NCBI GenBank assembly: GCA_004559845.1
Contig: SFWW01000004.1
Coordinates: forward strand, 1-48,847
Reading direction: 5' to 3'
DNA length: 48,847 nucleotides
Origin: a bacterium
GTDB taxonomy: Bacteria; Bacteroidota; Bacteroidia; Bacteroidales; Muribaculaceae
Shown: positions 1 to 7,964 of the stretch, piece after piece
Position numbering within the stretch: the first letter of the stretch is position 1
Layout of the letters: each line of letters begins with the position of its first letter
Made by a program: the position numbers and the translations under genes
Notes under the pieces: generated by a model
What the model was told of the DNA's origin: nothing
Database searches by the model: none
Seen by the model: only the letters and a program-made list of their open reading frames with translations

Positions 1-1146
1 ACGCTGGCATTCGATGAATCGCTCGATGTGTATGATTTGATGCAAGAAGCCGAAGGCAAACTCTTTGAGCTCTCTCGCAACACACTCAAGCGCGAAGTGG
101 TGCAAATCGACCCTATCATTAATGAGGCGCTCAATAAGATGCAGGAAGCCGGACAGCAAAACAATGGTTTGAGTGGCTTGCCTTCCGGATTCCGCGATCT
201 CGATAAAATTACCTCGGGTTGGCAACGCAGCGACTTGATTATCATTGCGGCGCGCCCGGCAATGGGTAAAACGGCACTCGTGCTGTCGATGGCGAAAAAC
301 ATGACCGTGGATTTCAACGTGCCGGTGGCTATTTTTTCGCTTGAAATGTCGAACCTCCAGCTGGTGAACCGCTTGATTAGTAATGTGTGTAATGTGAGGA
401 GCGAAAAAATTAAGAACGGCGATTTTCGCGACGACGAATGGCAGGATTTGATGAAGCGTATACGCGCACTCTATAGTGCTCCGCTCTACGTTGACGACAC
501 GCCGTCGCTCTCGGTGTTTGAACTTCGCACCAAAGCACGCCGATTGGTGAAGGAGCACAATGTGCAGATGATTATCATCGACTATTTGCAGCTGATGAAT
601 GCTTCGGGTATGAAATTCGGTAGCCGCGAACAGGAAGTGAGCACCATTTCGCGCTCGCTTAAGCAATTGGCAAAGGAATTGAATATCCCAATTATCGCAC
701 TTTCGCAGCTCAACCGTAATGTGGAATCGCGTGGCGCCGACGACAAGAATGGCAAGCGACCCCAATTGAGCGACCTTCGCGAATCGGGTTCTATCGAGCA
801 AGATGCCGACATTGTGTGCTTTATTCACCGACCGGCATACTACACCAAGTCGGCATTCGACAAAGACAACAATGATATTCGCGACTTGGCCGAATTTATC
901 ATTGCCAAGCACAGAAGTGGCTCGGTGGGCGATGTTAACCTGCGTTTTGTGGGGCAATATGCTCGATTTGAAAATCGCGACGATAATGCCAATTATGGTT
1001 CGCAAACCTACGAATCGAAAATCACCGGCGACGACGATGGCGCTGCCCCCAAGCCGGTAGCCGATATGAGTCCCGATGGCTTCACACCTCCGCCACCCAA
1101 TGCCGAATTTTTGGCACCGTCGTCAGAAGAAAAGCCGCCATTCTAA
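1..1146 (+). CDS. dnaB: Replicative DNA helicase DnaB (3' part; start lies before the window)
   Basis: RecA-like hexameric helicase that unwinds DNA at the replication fork using ATP. The reading frame is already open at base 1, so the N-terminal primase-binding domain is mostly outside the window. Visible are the linker, then the helicase domain with Walker A ARPAMGKT (bases 250-273), the Walker B strand IIIDYLQLM (from about 571) and the DLRESGSIEQDAD segment typical of motif H4. The C-terminus ends in a Pro/Glu-rich tail of about 50 residues, which is variable in this family. There is no sign of an intein. The gene converges on radC with only 22 bases between the stop codons. The family call is very secure. 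Confidence 0.97.
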   Translation, partial: TLAFDESLDVYDLMQEAEGKLFELSRNTLKREVVQIDPIINEALNKMQEAGQQNNGLSGLPSGFRDLDKITSGWQRSDLIIIAARPAMGKTALVLSMAKNMTVDFNVPVAIFSLEMSNLQLVNRLISNVCNVRSEKIKNGDFRDDEWQDLMKRIRALYSAPLYVDDTPSLSVFELRTKARRLVKEHNVQMIIIDYLQLMNASGMKFGSREQEVSTISRSLKQLAKELNIPIIALSQLNRNVESRGADDKNGKRPQLSDLRESGSIEQDADIVCFIHRPAYYTKSAFDKDNNDIRDLAEFIIAKHRSGSVGDVNLRFVGQYARFENRDDNANYGSQTYESKITGDDDGAAPKPVADMSPDGFTPPPPNAEFLAPSSEEKPPF

Positions 1147-1168
1147 CTAGGAAAGGGAGGGCGAGAGG

Positions 1169-1882
1169 CTATAGGCGACCGTTGTCGAGGTAGCTGTAGT
1201 AGTTGCCGCCTTGGCAGACGATGATGTGGTCGAGGAAATTCACATCCACGGCTTTGCATGCACTTTTCACGCGTTGGGTAAGGTTGTCGTCTTGCGGGCT
1301 GGGGCGGGTGTTGTTGCTGGGATGATTATGTGCCAGAATCACACTATCGGCGAGGTTTTCAATCAGCTCGCGCAGAATCAATTTCACATCGCCCACTGCA
1401 GAGGTGGTGCCTCCCACACTCATTCGCTTGGCGCCAATCACCTTTTTGGCACGATTGAGCATCAAAATCCATATTTCTTCATGCTCCAGCTGTCCCATTC
1501 TGTCGCACAAGCAATGGTAGGCATCGGCGCTGGAGCGAATCGGCTTTTGCTCCACATCTTCCATGTGGCAACGGTGCGACAACTCCAGCGAAGCCATCAG
1601 TTCAATAGCTTTCACCGGTCCGATTCCCTTATATTTTGTGAGACCCTTCACGCCACCTTTAATGATGCGATTGAGCTTTTGGTCGTAGTCGTTGAGGATG
1701 CGTTGACACAAATCCACCACACTCTCGCCCGGGGTGCCGCTTCCAATCACAATCGCCATCAATTCGGCATCGCTCAGTGCCTCAAAGCCCAAGCGCATCG
1801 CCTTTTCGCGCGGGCGATCCTCTTGATTGGTGTGCAATTTCAGCGAGCGCGTGCCTGCCAAATTCTGTTTATCTTCTTCCAT
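1169..1882 (-). CDS. radC: RadC family protein (JAB/MPN-type metal-binding domain)
   Basis: A 237-residue RadC/YeeS-like protein. The N-terminal half carries a helix-hairpin-helix-like segment (KYKGIGPVKAIELMASLEL). The C-terminal half is the JAB domain with the metal-binding pattern HNHPSNNTRPSPQDD, so the His-x-His-Pro and distal Asp are present. The family was once linked to DNA repair, but its real activity is unsettled; a metallopeptidase-like or DNA-processing role is inferred from the fold. I chose the ATG at 1882; two codons upstream is an in-frame TTG (1888) with no advantage. It is the last gene before converging on dnaB. A tandem 8-bp repeat lies just upstream (1929-1960). Confidence 0.93.
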   Translation of the reverse strand: MEEDKQNLAGTRSLKLHTNQEDRPREKAMRLGFEALSDAELMAIVIGSGTPGESVVDLCQRILNDYDQKLNRIIKGGVKGLTKYKGIGPVKAIELMASLELSHRCHMEDVEQKPIRSSADAYHCLCDRMGQLEHEEIWILMLNRAKKVIGAKRMSVGGTTSAVGDVKLILRELIENLADSVILAHNHPSNNTRPSPQDDNLTQRVKSACKAVDVNFLDHIIVCQGGNYYSYLDNGRL

Positions 1883-1928
1883 TATCAAAGCATTCCTCTT
1901 AAATTATGTAAGAACAAGACATTCGTGT

Positions 1929-1960
1929 TAACTTCTTGACTTCTAAACTTCTTAACTTCT
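1929..1960. repeat. Four tandem copies of an 8-bp unit (NNACTTCT)
   Basis: Four head-to-tail 8-mers, TAACTTCT, TGACTTCT, AAACTTCT and TAACTTCT, lie in the 100-bp gap between the start of radC and the end of the glycosyltransferase gene. The period and the core ACTT resemble the arrays around the four-helix-bundle gene at 12.5-13.0 kb. No ORF or hairpin is associated here. Confidence 0.75.
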
Positions 1961-1988
1961 TAATAAAATTCCTTCCAACCCAATTCGC

Positions 1989-3008
1989 TCATTTTCCTTT
2001 GCGAATGGCAATTTCTTCTTCAATGTTGCGCCCGTGGCGGAGCAAAATTTTCCACACAAACGCCTTGATAAAGCCGCAACCGTAGCTGCCCAATTGAATG
2101 AAACTCGTGAGGATTGCCAAGCAGGCGATAGGCAGGCTGCGTGTGGAGGCTAAAGCACTCAGCCATAGCAGCACCACATAGAGCACCAAAGGCAAAATCG
2201 CCCACCAGTGCCAAAAAATGGCGAGCAAAATGAGGGTGAGGCAGCCTATGACAAACACTGCCGGGAGCGTGTGCACCAATTTTAGCGAATCGGGGTAGAG
2301 CAATTTGAGGGTGATGCGCGACATGCCGAACACGTAGGTTTGGCGCGAGAAGGAGCGCAAGGTGTTGCGTCGCTTGTGATACACATACGCCTCGCGGAAG
2401 AGCGTGATGCTAAAGCCGGCTTTGCGGATGCGCGTGCTCATGTCGATGTCTTCGCTAAACATTTCGCGGAAGCCACCCACCGCTTCCCACACCCGGCGGC
2501 TGTAGCCCATATTAAAAGAGCGTGGCACAAATTTTTCGAGTTGCACCTTGCCCCCGCGTATGCCACCTGTGGTGAGAAATGCCGTCATTGAGAAGGAAAT
2601 GGCTTTTTGGGTGCGATTGAAATCTTCGCTTGCTGCATCCGGCCCCCCAAAGCAGTCCACCGGATGCTCCTTCAGCGCCTTTTTCAGCACCTCGAAATAG
2701 CGCGGAGGTATCACGCAATCGCTGTCGAAGAAAATGAAATAAGACCCTTGTGCGCGCTCAATGCCATAGTTGCGAGCAATGCTGCGCCCTTCATTCTCTT
2801 TCCAAAAATATTGCACGCGGAGCTGATTGGCGTAGGCAGCTGCAATGTCGTCGCAACGCTCTGTGGAACCGTCCTCCACTAAAAGCAACTCAAAATCGTC
2901 GTCGGTTTGCTTTGCCAAACTCTCCAACAAATCACGCACTTCGCCGCGCCGATTATACACCGGCACAATCACCGAAAAATAAGGAGCACCTTTATCAGTA
3001 GCCATCAT
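1989..3008 (-). CDS. Family 2 glycosyltransferase with C-terminal membrane segments
   Basis: A 339-residue GT-A type glycosyltransferase that would transfer a sugar from a nucleotide donor to a cell-surface glycan or lipid acceptor; donor and acceptor cannot be read from sequence. The N-terminal domain starts with the typical strand FSVIVPVYNRR and has the metal/nucleotide-binding DSD in FFDSDCVIPP. A later ED (SEDIDMSTRIRKAGF) fits the catalytic-base region of GT2 enzymes. Residues about 245-320 contain three to four hydrophobic helices, so the protein is probably anchored in the inner membrane. It starts with two adjacent Met codons (3008 and 3005). A good promoter (3037-3067) lies just upstream and is divergent from that of the solute-binding protein gene. 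It stands alone rather than in a glycan cluster. Confidence 0.9.
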   Translation of the reverse strand: MMATDKGAPYFSVIVPVYNRRGEVRDLLESLAKQTDDDFELLLVEDGSTERCDDIAAAYANQLRVQYFWKENEGRSIARNYGIERAQGSYFIFFDSDCVIPPRYFEVLKKALKEHPVDCFGGPDAASEDFNRTQKAISFSMTAFLTTGGIRGGKVQLEKFVPRSFNMGYSRRVWEAVGGFREMFSEDIDMSTRIRKAGFSITLFREAYVYHKRRNTLRSFSRQTYVFGMSRITLKLLYPDSLKLVHTLPAVFVIGCLTLILLAIFWHWWAILPLVLYVVLLWLSALASTRSLPIACLAILTSFIQLGSYGCGFIKAFVWKILLRHGRNIEEEIAIRKGK

Positions 3009-3036
3009 AGTCTGAGTTTCATAAGTAATTTAATTG

Positions 3037-3067
3037 CAAATATAGCAATTATTCCCCATCCATCCAA
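3037..3067 (-). promoter_or_regulatory. Bacteroidota-type promoter for the glycosyltransferase gene
   Basis: On the minus strand the -7 box is TATATTTG (3037-3044) and the -33 TTG is at 3065-3067, exactly 20 nt apart. The predicted transcript start is about 20 nt before the start codon at 3008. Confidence 0.65.
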
Positions 3068-3139
3068 CACGGGAACTGCTCCCACCCACAGTTTATTCTT
3101 CCACTTCCAATTTTTTTCGGCACGATTATCCTGAGTGAA

Positions 3140-3173
3140 TTGTTACGAATTCAAGGGAAAAATGCTATCTTTG
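3140..3173 (+). promoter_or_regulatory. Promoter for the solute-binding protein gene
   Basis: -33 TTG at 3140-3142 and -7 TATCTTTG at 3166-3173 (23 nt apart). Transcription would begin near 3180, so the translation start must lie downstream of an in-frame ATG/TTG near 3140; this supports the start at 3197/3200. Confidence 0.6.
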
Positions 3174-3196
3174 TGGGTAGATTTTTAAGTGTTACG

Positions 3197-4021
3197 ATGA
3201 TGAAGAATTTGCGTTTATGGCTTTATGTGGTGCTTTTGGCGGCAGCCGTGTGTGCAATGGTGGCGCTGAGGCATTGCGATGGCGGTGCTATTCCGCTCCA
3301 ACCTCAAACCTCCTCACCACAAAAAAGCGGCGGCGACACCATTGATGTGGCTATTGAATATTCTCCCGGTAGCTACTACACCTACGCCGACACGTTGGGC
3401 GGACTCAACTACGATTTGCTGCGATTGGTGGCGAAGCGTATGCACCGACCTATCAAATTTCATTCGGTGGTGACGCTCAGCAAGGCTCTTTCCCAACTCA
3501 ATGCAGGCACCTACGATTTGCTCGCCGGACAATTCCCGCTCACCGCTGAAGACCAACAGCAATACCTTTTCACCGACGAGGTGACGCTCGATAAGCAGGT
3601 GCTGGTGCAGCGTGTCGACCCTAAAGGCAAGGTGAAAGTGCACACCCAACTCGATTTGGCGAAGAAAACGGTGTGGATTGTGAAAGGTTCACCGATGCGG
3701 CGGCGTGTGGAAGCACTGAGTAGAGAAATAGGCGACACCATCTTTATCAAAACAGAAAATAGCTACGGCCCTGAACAACTTTTCCTCAAGGTGGTGACCG
3801 GTGAAATTGAATTTGCTGTAATTAATAGCCACATTGCTCGCAGTCTTGCCAAAAAATATAAAGGCAAGGTGGATGTGAGCCGCGACATCAGTTTCTCACA
3901 ATTCCAAGCGTGGGTGCTCAAAAAATCGAACACCCGGCTCTGCCACCAAATCAATGCCCAAATCAAAGCCATCAAAGCCGACTCCATTGCCTACCAAGCC
4001 CTCCTCCGCCGCTATTCCTAA
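3197..4021 (+). CDS. Extracellular solute-binding protein, family 3 type
   Basis: A 274-residue periplasmic binding-protein-like protein. Residues 1-22 form one hydrophobic segment, a signal peptide or membrane anchor. The rest matches the SBP_bac_3 layout: a first lobe with VAIEYSPGSYYTYADTLGG then GLNYDLLRLVAKRM, and the hinge sequence TYDLLAGQFPLTAED. Family members bind amino acids or similar small solutes for ABC transporters, or act as sensor domains (as in MltF or histidine kinases). There is no permease, ATPase or transglycosylase beside it, so the ligand and partner are unknown. The start is set by the promoter at 3140-3173; Met codons at 3197 and 3200 are equally possible. A weak T-rich stretch follows the stop. 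Confidence 0.82.
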   Translation: MMKNLRLWLYVVLLAAAVCAMVALRHCDGGAIPLQPQTSSPQKSGGDTIDVAIEYSPGSYYTYADTLGGLNYDLLRLVAKRMHRPIKFHSVVTLSKALSQLNAGTYDLLAGQFPLTAEDQQQYLFTDEVTLDKQVLVQRVDPKGKVKVHTQLDLAKKTVWIVKGSPMRRRVEALSREIGDTIFIKTENSYGPEQLFLKVVTGEIEFAVINSHIARSLAKKYKGKVDVSRDISFSQFQAWVLKKSNTRLCHQINAQIKAIKADSIAYQALLRRYS

Positions 4022-4084
4022 GTTTTTCACCACCCCATCGGCTCTATAGCCAAATTCTCTCTTTTTTCTTTTTTCTCTCGAGGA

Positions 4085-4117
4085 TTTGGGCGGTTTGAAA
4101 TTATTTCGCTAAATTTG
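4085..4117 (+). promoter_or_regulatory. Promoter for the GH3 glycosidase gene
   Basis: -33 TTTG at 4085-4088 and -7 TAAATTTG at 4110-4117, 21 nt apart. The transcript start would fall near 4125, giving a leader of about 50 nt and excluding most of the upstream in-frame extension. Confidence 0.6.
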
Positions 4118-4174
4118 TAGGTTAAGTAGGAATTGGGAGATTTTTCCACGTTCCACCAATTTTTTTTATGCGAT

Positions 4175-6667
4175 ATGATGAAACATTTATTTAAATACAT
4201 TCTTCTTTCTCTGATGGTGGGCGCATTGGTGCTGCCTGTGAGCGCTGCAAAAAAATCGTCGAAAACTGATGCTGCCTTGCAAAAGCGAGTGGAAGCCACT
4301 TTGGCGAAAATGACACTTGAGGAGAAAATGGATTTGCTCGGAGAATATAAAGGAGGCTTTAGCACTTACCCCATTCAGCGATTGGGAATTCCTTCGGTGA
4401 AAATGGCAGATGCCTCGATAGGGGTACGCAATTACGGACCCTCTACGCAATACCCGGCATCGGTGGTGGTGGCGTCTACTTGGAGTCGCCGTATGATGGC
4501 AGCCCTTGCCACGTCGCTCGCTATCGACTGCAAGGCGCGCGGAGTGGGTATTCTGCTGGGCCCCGGCGTGAATATTATGCGTTCGCCCCTTTGTGGCAGA
4601 AATTTTGAATACTATAGCGAAGACCCTTATCTCACGGCTGAAATGGCGGTGCCTTTTATTAAAGGTGTCCAAAATAATGGCGTGGCAACTGTGGTGAAGC
4701 ATTTCGCGCTCAATAATATGGAGTGGGGCAGAAACACTATCGATTCGCGTGCCGATGATCGCACGTGCCACGAAATCTATTTCCCGGCTTTCCGCGCTGC
4801 TGTGGAGCAAGCCGACGTGGCCGGCGTGATGGATGCCTACAATTTGGTGAATGGATTCTACGCCACCGAAAATTCGTGGCTCAATTCACGCGTGCTTCGA
4901 CAAATGTGGGGATTTGATGGCGTGGTGATGAGCGACTGGGGTGCCACCCACCAAACGGGTAAGGCGATGCGTGCCGGCTTGGATTTGGATATGGATGGCG
5001 CCGACAAATCAAAGCACTTTAATCGCGATTCTTTGAAAGCGGCGCTGCAAAACGAAGGTATTACCCTAAAAATGATTGACGATAAGGTGCGCCACATGTT
5101 GCGCCTGATTTATCGCTTCAATTTTGATAAGCAACGCAATGCCGACAAAGCGCCCTTGGACAACGAAAACAATGCTCTTGTGGCACAGAAGGTGGCGGAA
5201 GAAGGAATTGTGTTGCTCAAAAATCAAGGCAGCCTGTTGCCTTTGGATCATGTGAAATCGGTGATGGTGCTCGGACCCTTTGCCGACCATATTCCATGCG
5301 GTGGCGGCAGTTCGCAAGTTACGCCTTTCCGTAGTACTTCGCTCACCGGTGGGCTGAAAGTGGTGAAAAAAAATATCGACATCAAAGGCCATGAAGTTTA
5401 CGATGAAGAGCCTTGCACCCACCTTTATCGCGATAGAGGAGGAAGAAATGAGGGCTTGAAGGCGGAGTATTTCAACAATCCGAATTTGGGCGGTTTACCG
5501 CTGATGAACGATGAGGTGGATGGCTTGAATTTCTATTGGGGCACCGGCACACCACATCCCGAATTTTTGGGCACCGACAATTTCTCGGTGCGCTACACGG
5601 GCTTTTTGCGTGTGCCCGCCTCGGGAGAATACACCTTGGTGCTTTCCAGCGACGATGCCTCGCGGATGTGGATTGATGATGCTATGGTGCTCGACAACTG
5701 GGGCGACCACTCGTTTAAGGGCAATGAACTCACCATCAATCTGCAAGCCAATCGCGACTATGCCATCCGAATCGATTACACCGAATCGGAAGGCGAAGCG
5801 GGCATCAGATTGGGCTATCGCATCGCTCAAGTGGACAATCTTGCCACCGATGCTGCGCTCTGTGATGCGCTGATTGTGACTGCCGGATTTGGCGAAGAAA
5901 TTGAAAAAGAAGGCGCCGACCGTCCGTGGCAATTGCCTGCCGAACAGGTGAGAATGATTAAAGAAGCCGCCGCTGCCAATGCCAATGTGGTGGTGGTGCT
6001 GTTCACCGGCGGTGCGGTGGATGTGAGCAGTTGGGCCAACGATGTGCGCAGCATCATCTGGGCCGGCTATCCCGGACAAGGCGGAGGCACTGCGCTCGCC
6101 AATATCATCACCGGCAAGGTGAATCCGAGCGGCAAACTCACCGCCACTTGGGCAAACCAGTGGGACGATTATTCGTGCAGCAACAATTTCTTTGAAAAGA
6201 AAGGTGAAAAATATTTAAACTATGAAGAAGGACTTTTTGTGGGCTATCGGTCCTTTGATAAAGACAATGTGGAACCCGCATTTCCCTTCGGCTTTGGCAT
6301 GAGTTATACGCGCTTTTCTTATAGCAATTTGAAGGTGAAGCACACCGGCAAGCAGTGCCAAGTGAAAGTGGATGTAACCAACACCGGCAAGGTGGCAGGC
6401 GCCGAAGTGGTGCAAGTGTATGTGGAGCCGCTCAATGTGGCAGACACCGACCCTGTGCAAACCCTCCGCGGCTTTGAAAAGGTGAATATCAAACCCGGCG
6501 AAAAGCGCACCGTCACCATTATGCTCGACGAAAATGCTTTCTCTACCTACAAGGTGCAGAAAAAAGATTTCACCCTCGACCCCGGGCAATACAAAATTAA
6601 AGTGGGAGCCTCATCGCGCGACATTCGCCAATCTTTCCTTTTGAAAGTGGACCGCACGCGCAAATAA
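4175..6667 (+). CDS. Secreted family GH3 glycosidase with inserted PA14 domain (beta-glucosidase-like)
   Basis: An 830-residue glycoside hydrolase that should release terminal beta-linked sugars from plant or host glycans; the exact sugar (glucose, xylose or other) is not decided by sequence. A clear signal peptide covers about residues 1-24. The GH3 (beta/alpha)8 domain follows, with the nucleophile Asp254 in GVVMSDWGATHQ. The C-terminal alpha/beta sandwich is interrupted at about residues 428-552 by a PA14-type domain (starting NEGLKAEYFNNPNLGG), which in other GH3 enzymes shapes the active-site entrance and substrate length. After it, EEIEKEGADR is the likely acid/base loop. A fibronectin III-like domain closes the protein (about 735-820). 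It has its own promoter and no SusC/D partner nearby, so it is not part of a classical polysaccharide locus here. Confidence 0.93.
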   Translation: MMKHLFKYILLSLMVGALVLPVSAAKKSSKTDAALQKRVEATLAKMTLEEKMDLLGEYKGGFSTYPIQRLGIPSVKMADASIGVRNYGPSTQYPASVVVASTWSRRMMAALATSLAIDCKARGVGILLGPGVNIMRSPLCGRNFEYYSEDPYLTAEMAVPFIKGVQNNGVATVVKHFALNNMEWGRNTIDSRADDRTCHEIYFPAFRAAVEQADVAGVMDAYNLVNGFYATENSWLNSRVLRQMWGFDGVVMSDWGATHQTGKAMRAGLDLDMDGADKSKHFNRDSLKAALQNEGITLKMIDDKVRHMLRLIYRFNFDKQRNADKAPLDNENNALVAQKVAEEGIVLLKNQGSLLPLDHVKSVMVLGPFADHIPCGGGSSQVTPFRSTSLTGGLKVVKKNIDIKGHEVYDEEPCTHLYRDRGGRNEGLKAEYFNNPNLGGLPLMNDEVDGLNFYWGTGTPHPEFLGTDNFSVRYTGFLRVPASGEYTLVLSSDDASRMWIDDAMVLDNWGDHSFKGNELTINLQANRDYAIRIDYTESEGEAGIRLGYRIAQVDNLATDAALCDALIVTAGFGEEIEKEGADRPWQLPAEQVRMIKEAAAANANVVVVLFTGGAVDVSSWANDVRSIIWAGYPGQGGGTALANIITGKVNPSGKLTATWANQWDDYSCSNNFFEKKGEKYLNYEEGLFVGYRSFDKDNVEPAFPFGFGMSYTRFSYSNLKVKHTGKQCQVKVDVTNTGKVAGAEVVQVYVEPLNVADTDPVQTLRGFEKVNIKPGEKRTVTIMLDENAFSTYKVQKKDFTLDPGQYKIKVGASSRDIRQSFLLKVDRTRK

Positions 6668-6691
6668 TCTTCCCACTCCAAAAATAAATGA

Positions 6692-6725
6692 AAGGCACCG
6701 ATTTCGCTTGCGAAATCGGTGCCTT
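6692..6725. terminator. Bidirectional hairpin terminator between GH3 gene and efp
   Basis: A perfect 16-bp inverted repeat (6692-6707 with 6710-6725) in the 84-bp gap between two converging genes. Both sides are flanked by A/T-rich sequence, so it can end transcription from either direction. Confidence 0.85.
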
Positions 6726-6751
6726 CAAAATTTCTTAATATGAAATGGTTC

Positions 6752-7315
6752 TTATCTCACGCGACCCACATAGCTGCCATCGCGAGTGTCGATTTCAATT
6801 TTTTCGCCCACGTTGATAAACAAAGGCACACGCACTTCTGCGCCCGATTCCACAGTGGCAGGTTTGAGCGTGTTGGTAGCGGTGTCGCCCTTCACACCGG
6901 GTTCGGTGTAAGTCACCTCAAGCACGGTTTTGATAGGCATTTCGGCATAGAGCACCGATTCGGTGGAAGCATCAGTCACCACATCCACCACGTCGCCTTC
7001 CTTCATGAAAGCAGAGCCGCTCACGATTTCCTTATTGATGGGCACTTGGTCGAATGTTTCTTGATTCATAAAAATAGCGTCGGTACCGTCCATGTAGAGG
7101 AACTGATACGGACGGCGCTCCACGCGCACGTCTTCCAATTTCTCTCCAATGTTGAATCGGCGTTCAATCACGCGACCATCCACCACATTTTTCAATTTGG
7201 TGCGCATAAAGGTGTTGCCTTTACCGGGTTTCACATGCAAGAATTCAATGCAAAAATAAAGTTGATTTTCTAAACGGATGCAAACCCCGTTTTTAATGTC
7301 TTGAGCGTTAATCAT
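6752..7315 (-). CDS. efp: Translation elongation factor P
   Basis: A 187-residue EF-P, the normal size, which enters the ribosomal E site and relieves stalling at proline stretches. The N-terminal KOW-like domain carries the tip loop KPGKGN with Lys32 at the position that is modified in many bacteria; no EpmA/B, EarP or YmfI-type modification gene is in view. Two OB-type domains follow (MKEGDVVDVVTD and TDTRDGSYVGRVR region at the end). The open frame extends upstream to 7414, but the conserved EF-P start MINAQDIKNG and a promoter at 7373-7404 place the start at 7315. It is transcribed divergently from rpmH. Confidence 0.97.
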   Translation of the reverse strand: MINAQDIKNGVCIRLENQLYFCIEFLHVKPGKGNTFMRTKLKNVVDGRVIERRFNIGEKLEDVRVERRPYQFLYMDGTDAIFMNQETFDQVPINKEIVSGSAFMKEGDVVDVVTDASTESVLYAEMPIKTVLEVTYTEPGVKGDTATNTLKPATVESGAEVRVPLFINVGEKIEIDTRDGSYVGRVR

Positions 7316-7372
7316 AAAATTTTTTTGTCTATATTTTAGTTTGAAAATTTTTGTTCTTTTCGAAATTCTCTG

Positions 7373-7404
7373 CAAAATTACGCTAATTGTGTAAAAAGTG
7401 CAAA
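7373..7404 (-). promoter_or_regulatory. Promoter for efp
   Basis: Minus strand -7 TAATTTTG (7373-7380) and -33 TTTG (7401-7404), exactly 20 nt apart. It lies back-to-back with the rpmH promoter. Confidence 0.75.
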
Positions 7405-7431
7405 AAGTTTGCATTAAAAATCACTCACTTA

Positions 7432-7463
7432 TTTGTTTATTTTCAAAAAAGTGACTAATTTTG
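7432..7463 (+). promoter_or_regulatory. Promoter for rpmH
   Basis: -33 TTTG (7432-7435) and -7 TAATTTTG (7456-7463) with a 20-nt spacer. The leader of the rpmH message would be about 35 nt. Confidence 0.75.
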
Positions 7464-7506
7464 CAGTCGCAAATTATTCCAAGCAAATAAATAAATTTAA
7501 ATAAAG

Positions 7507-7659
7507 ATGAAAAGAACATTCCAACCGTCAAACCGTAAGAAAGCTAACAAGCATGGTTTCCGTCACCGTATGAAAACTGCTGATGGCCGCAAGGTCCTCG
7601 CACGTCGTCGTGCTAAAGGTCGTTACAGCCTCACCGTTAGCGACAGCGTCTACAAGTAA
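7507..7659 (+). CDS. rpmH: 50S ribosomal protein L34
   Basis: A 50-residue protein starting MKRTFQPSNRKKANKHGF, with the Arg/Lys-rich L34 signature through to KVLARRRAKGRYSLTVSD. L34 binds 23S rRNA in the large subunit. It is slightly longer than the 44-46 residues of many bacteria because of a short C-terminal extension. In many bacteria rnpA follows rpmH; here it does not, and a hairpin-rich non-coding stretch follows instead. A small inverted repeat (TACAAG/CTTGTA, 7651-7668) overlaps the stop codon. Confidence 0.97.
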   Translation: MKRTFQPSNRKKANKHGFRHRMKTADGRKVLARRRAKGRYSLTVSDSVYK

Positions 7660-7964
7660 TTTCTTGTAAGAAGCGCAATTGATTTTACACAACAACGCAT
7701 AGCCGTTATCTCCGCACCAAGGAGTTGACGGCATTTGTTGTGTATATATACCCCTTGTCAATCCGCCGTCGTTGACGGCGAATCTTGGCAGAATCCCCGG
7801 GTAGCTACATACCTTTGGCATGTGATGGGTGGAATCGCTTGAATTTGCCACACCATCCCCCATCTCCGAGGTTCACTGCTTTACTTCTGCTGTTTCCAAG
7901 CAACGCCTTCGCTTGCATGGAGATTCATCCACACTCTATATGCGCTGCTTGCGCTTAGGTGGAT
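7660..7964. other. Hairpin-rich non-coding stretch between rpmH and aat
   Basis: No convincing gene. It holds a long stem-loop (TACACAACAA at 7686-7695 with its complement at 7735-7744; inside it a 12-bp stem with one mismatch, 7702-7713 with 7721-7732), then a 7-bp perfect hairpin CGCCGTC-GTT-GACGGCG (7764-7780), a bulged 9-bp stem (7824-7832 with 7848-7857) and a nested pair (ATCCAC/GTGGAT at 7927-7964 around GCGC/GCGC at 7942-7954). The word TTGACGGC occurs twice (7725, 7772). This is more structure than a simple terminator needs; it could be a structured RNA, an RNA-level regulator or a palindromic repeat element. Confidence 0.6.

Noticed and set aside
1211..1939. Long + strand open frame opposite radC
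   Set aside because: His/Ala-rich antisense shadow of a clear RadC gene; composition is that of reversed coding sequence.
4175..6667. Prophage or transferred island around the GH3 gene
   Set aside because: No integrase, tRNA, direct repeats or phage genes; flanks are ordinary housekeeping genes.
7528..7863. Minus strand open frame across rpmH and the hairpin-rich stretch
   Set aside because: Overlaps rpmH antisense and has no recognisable domain, leader or promoter; the hairpins explain the conserved look better.
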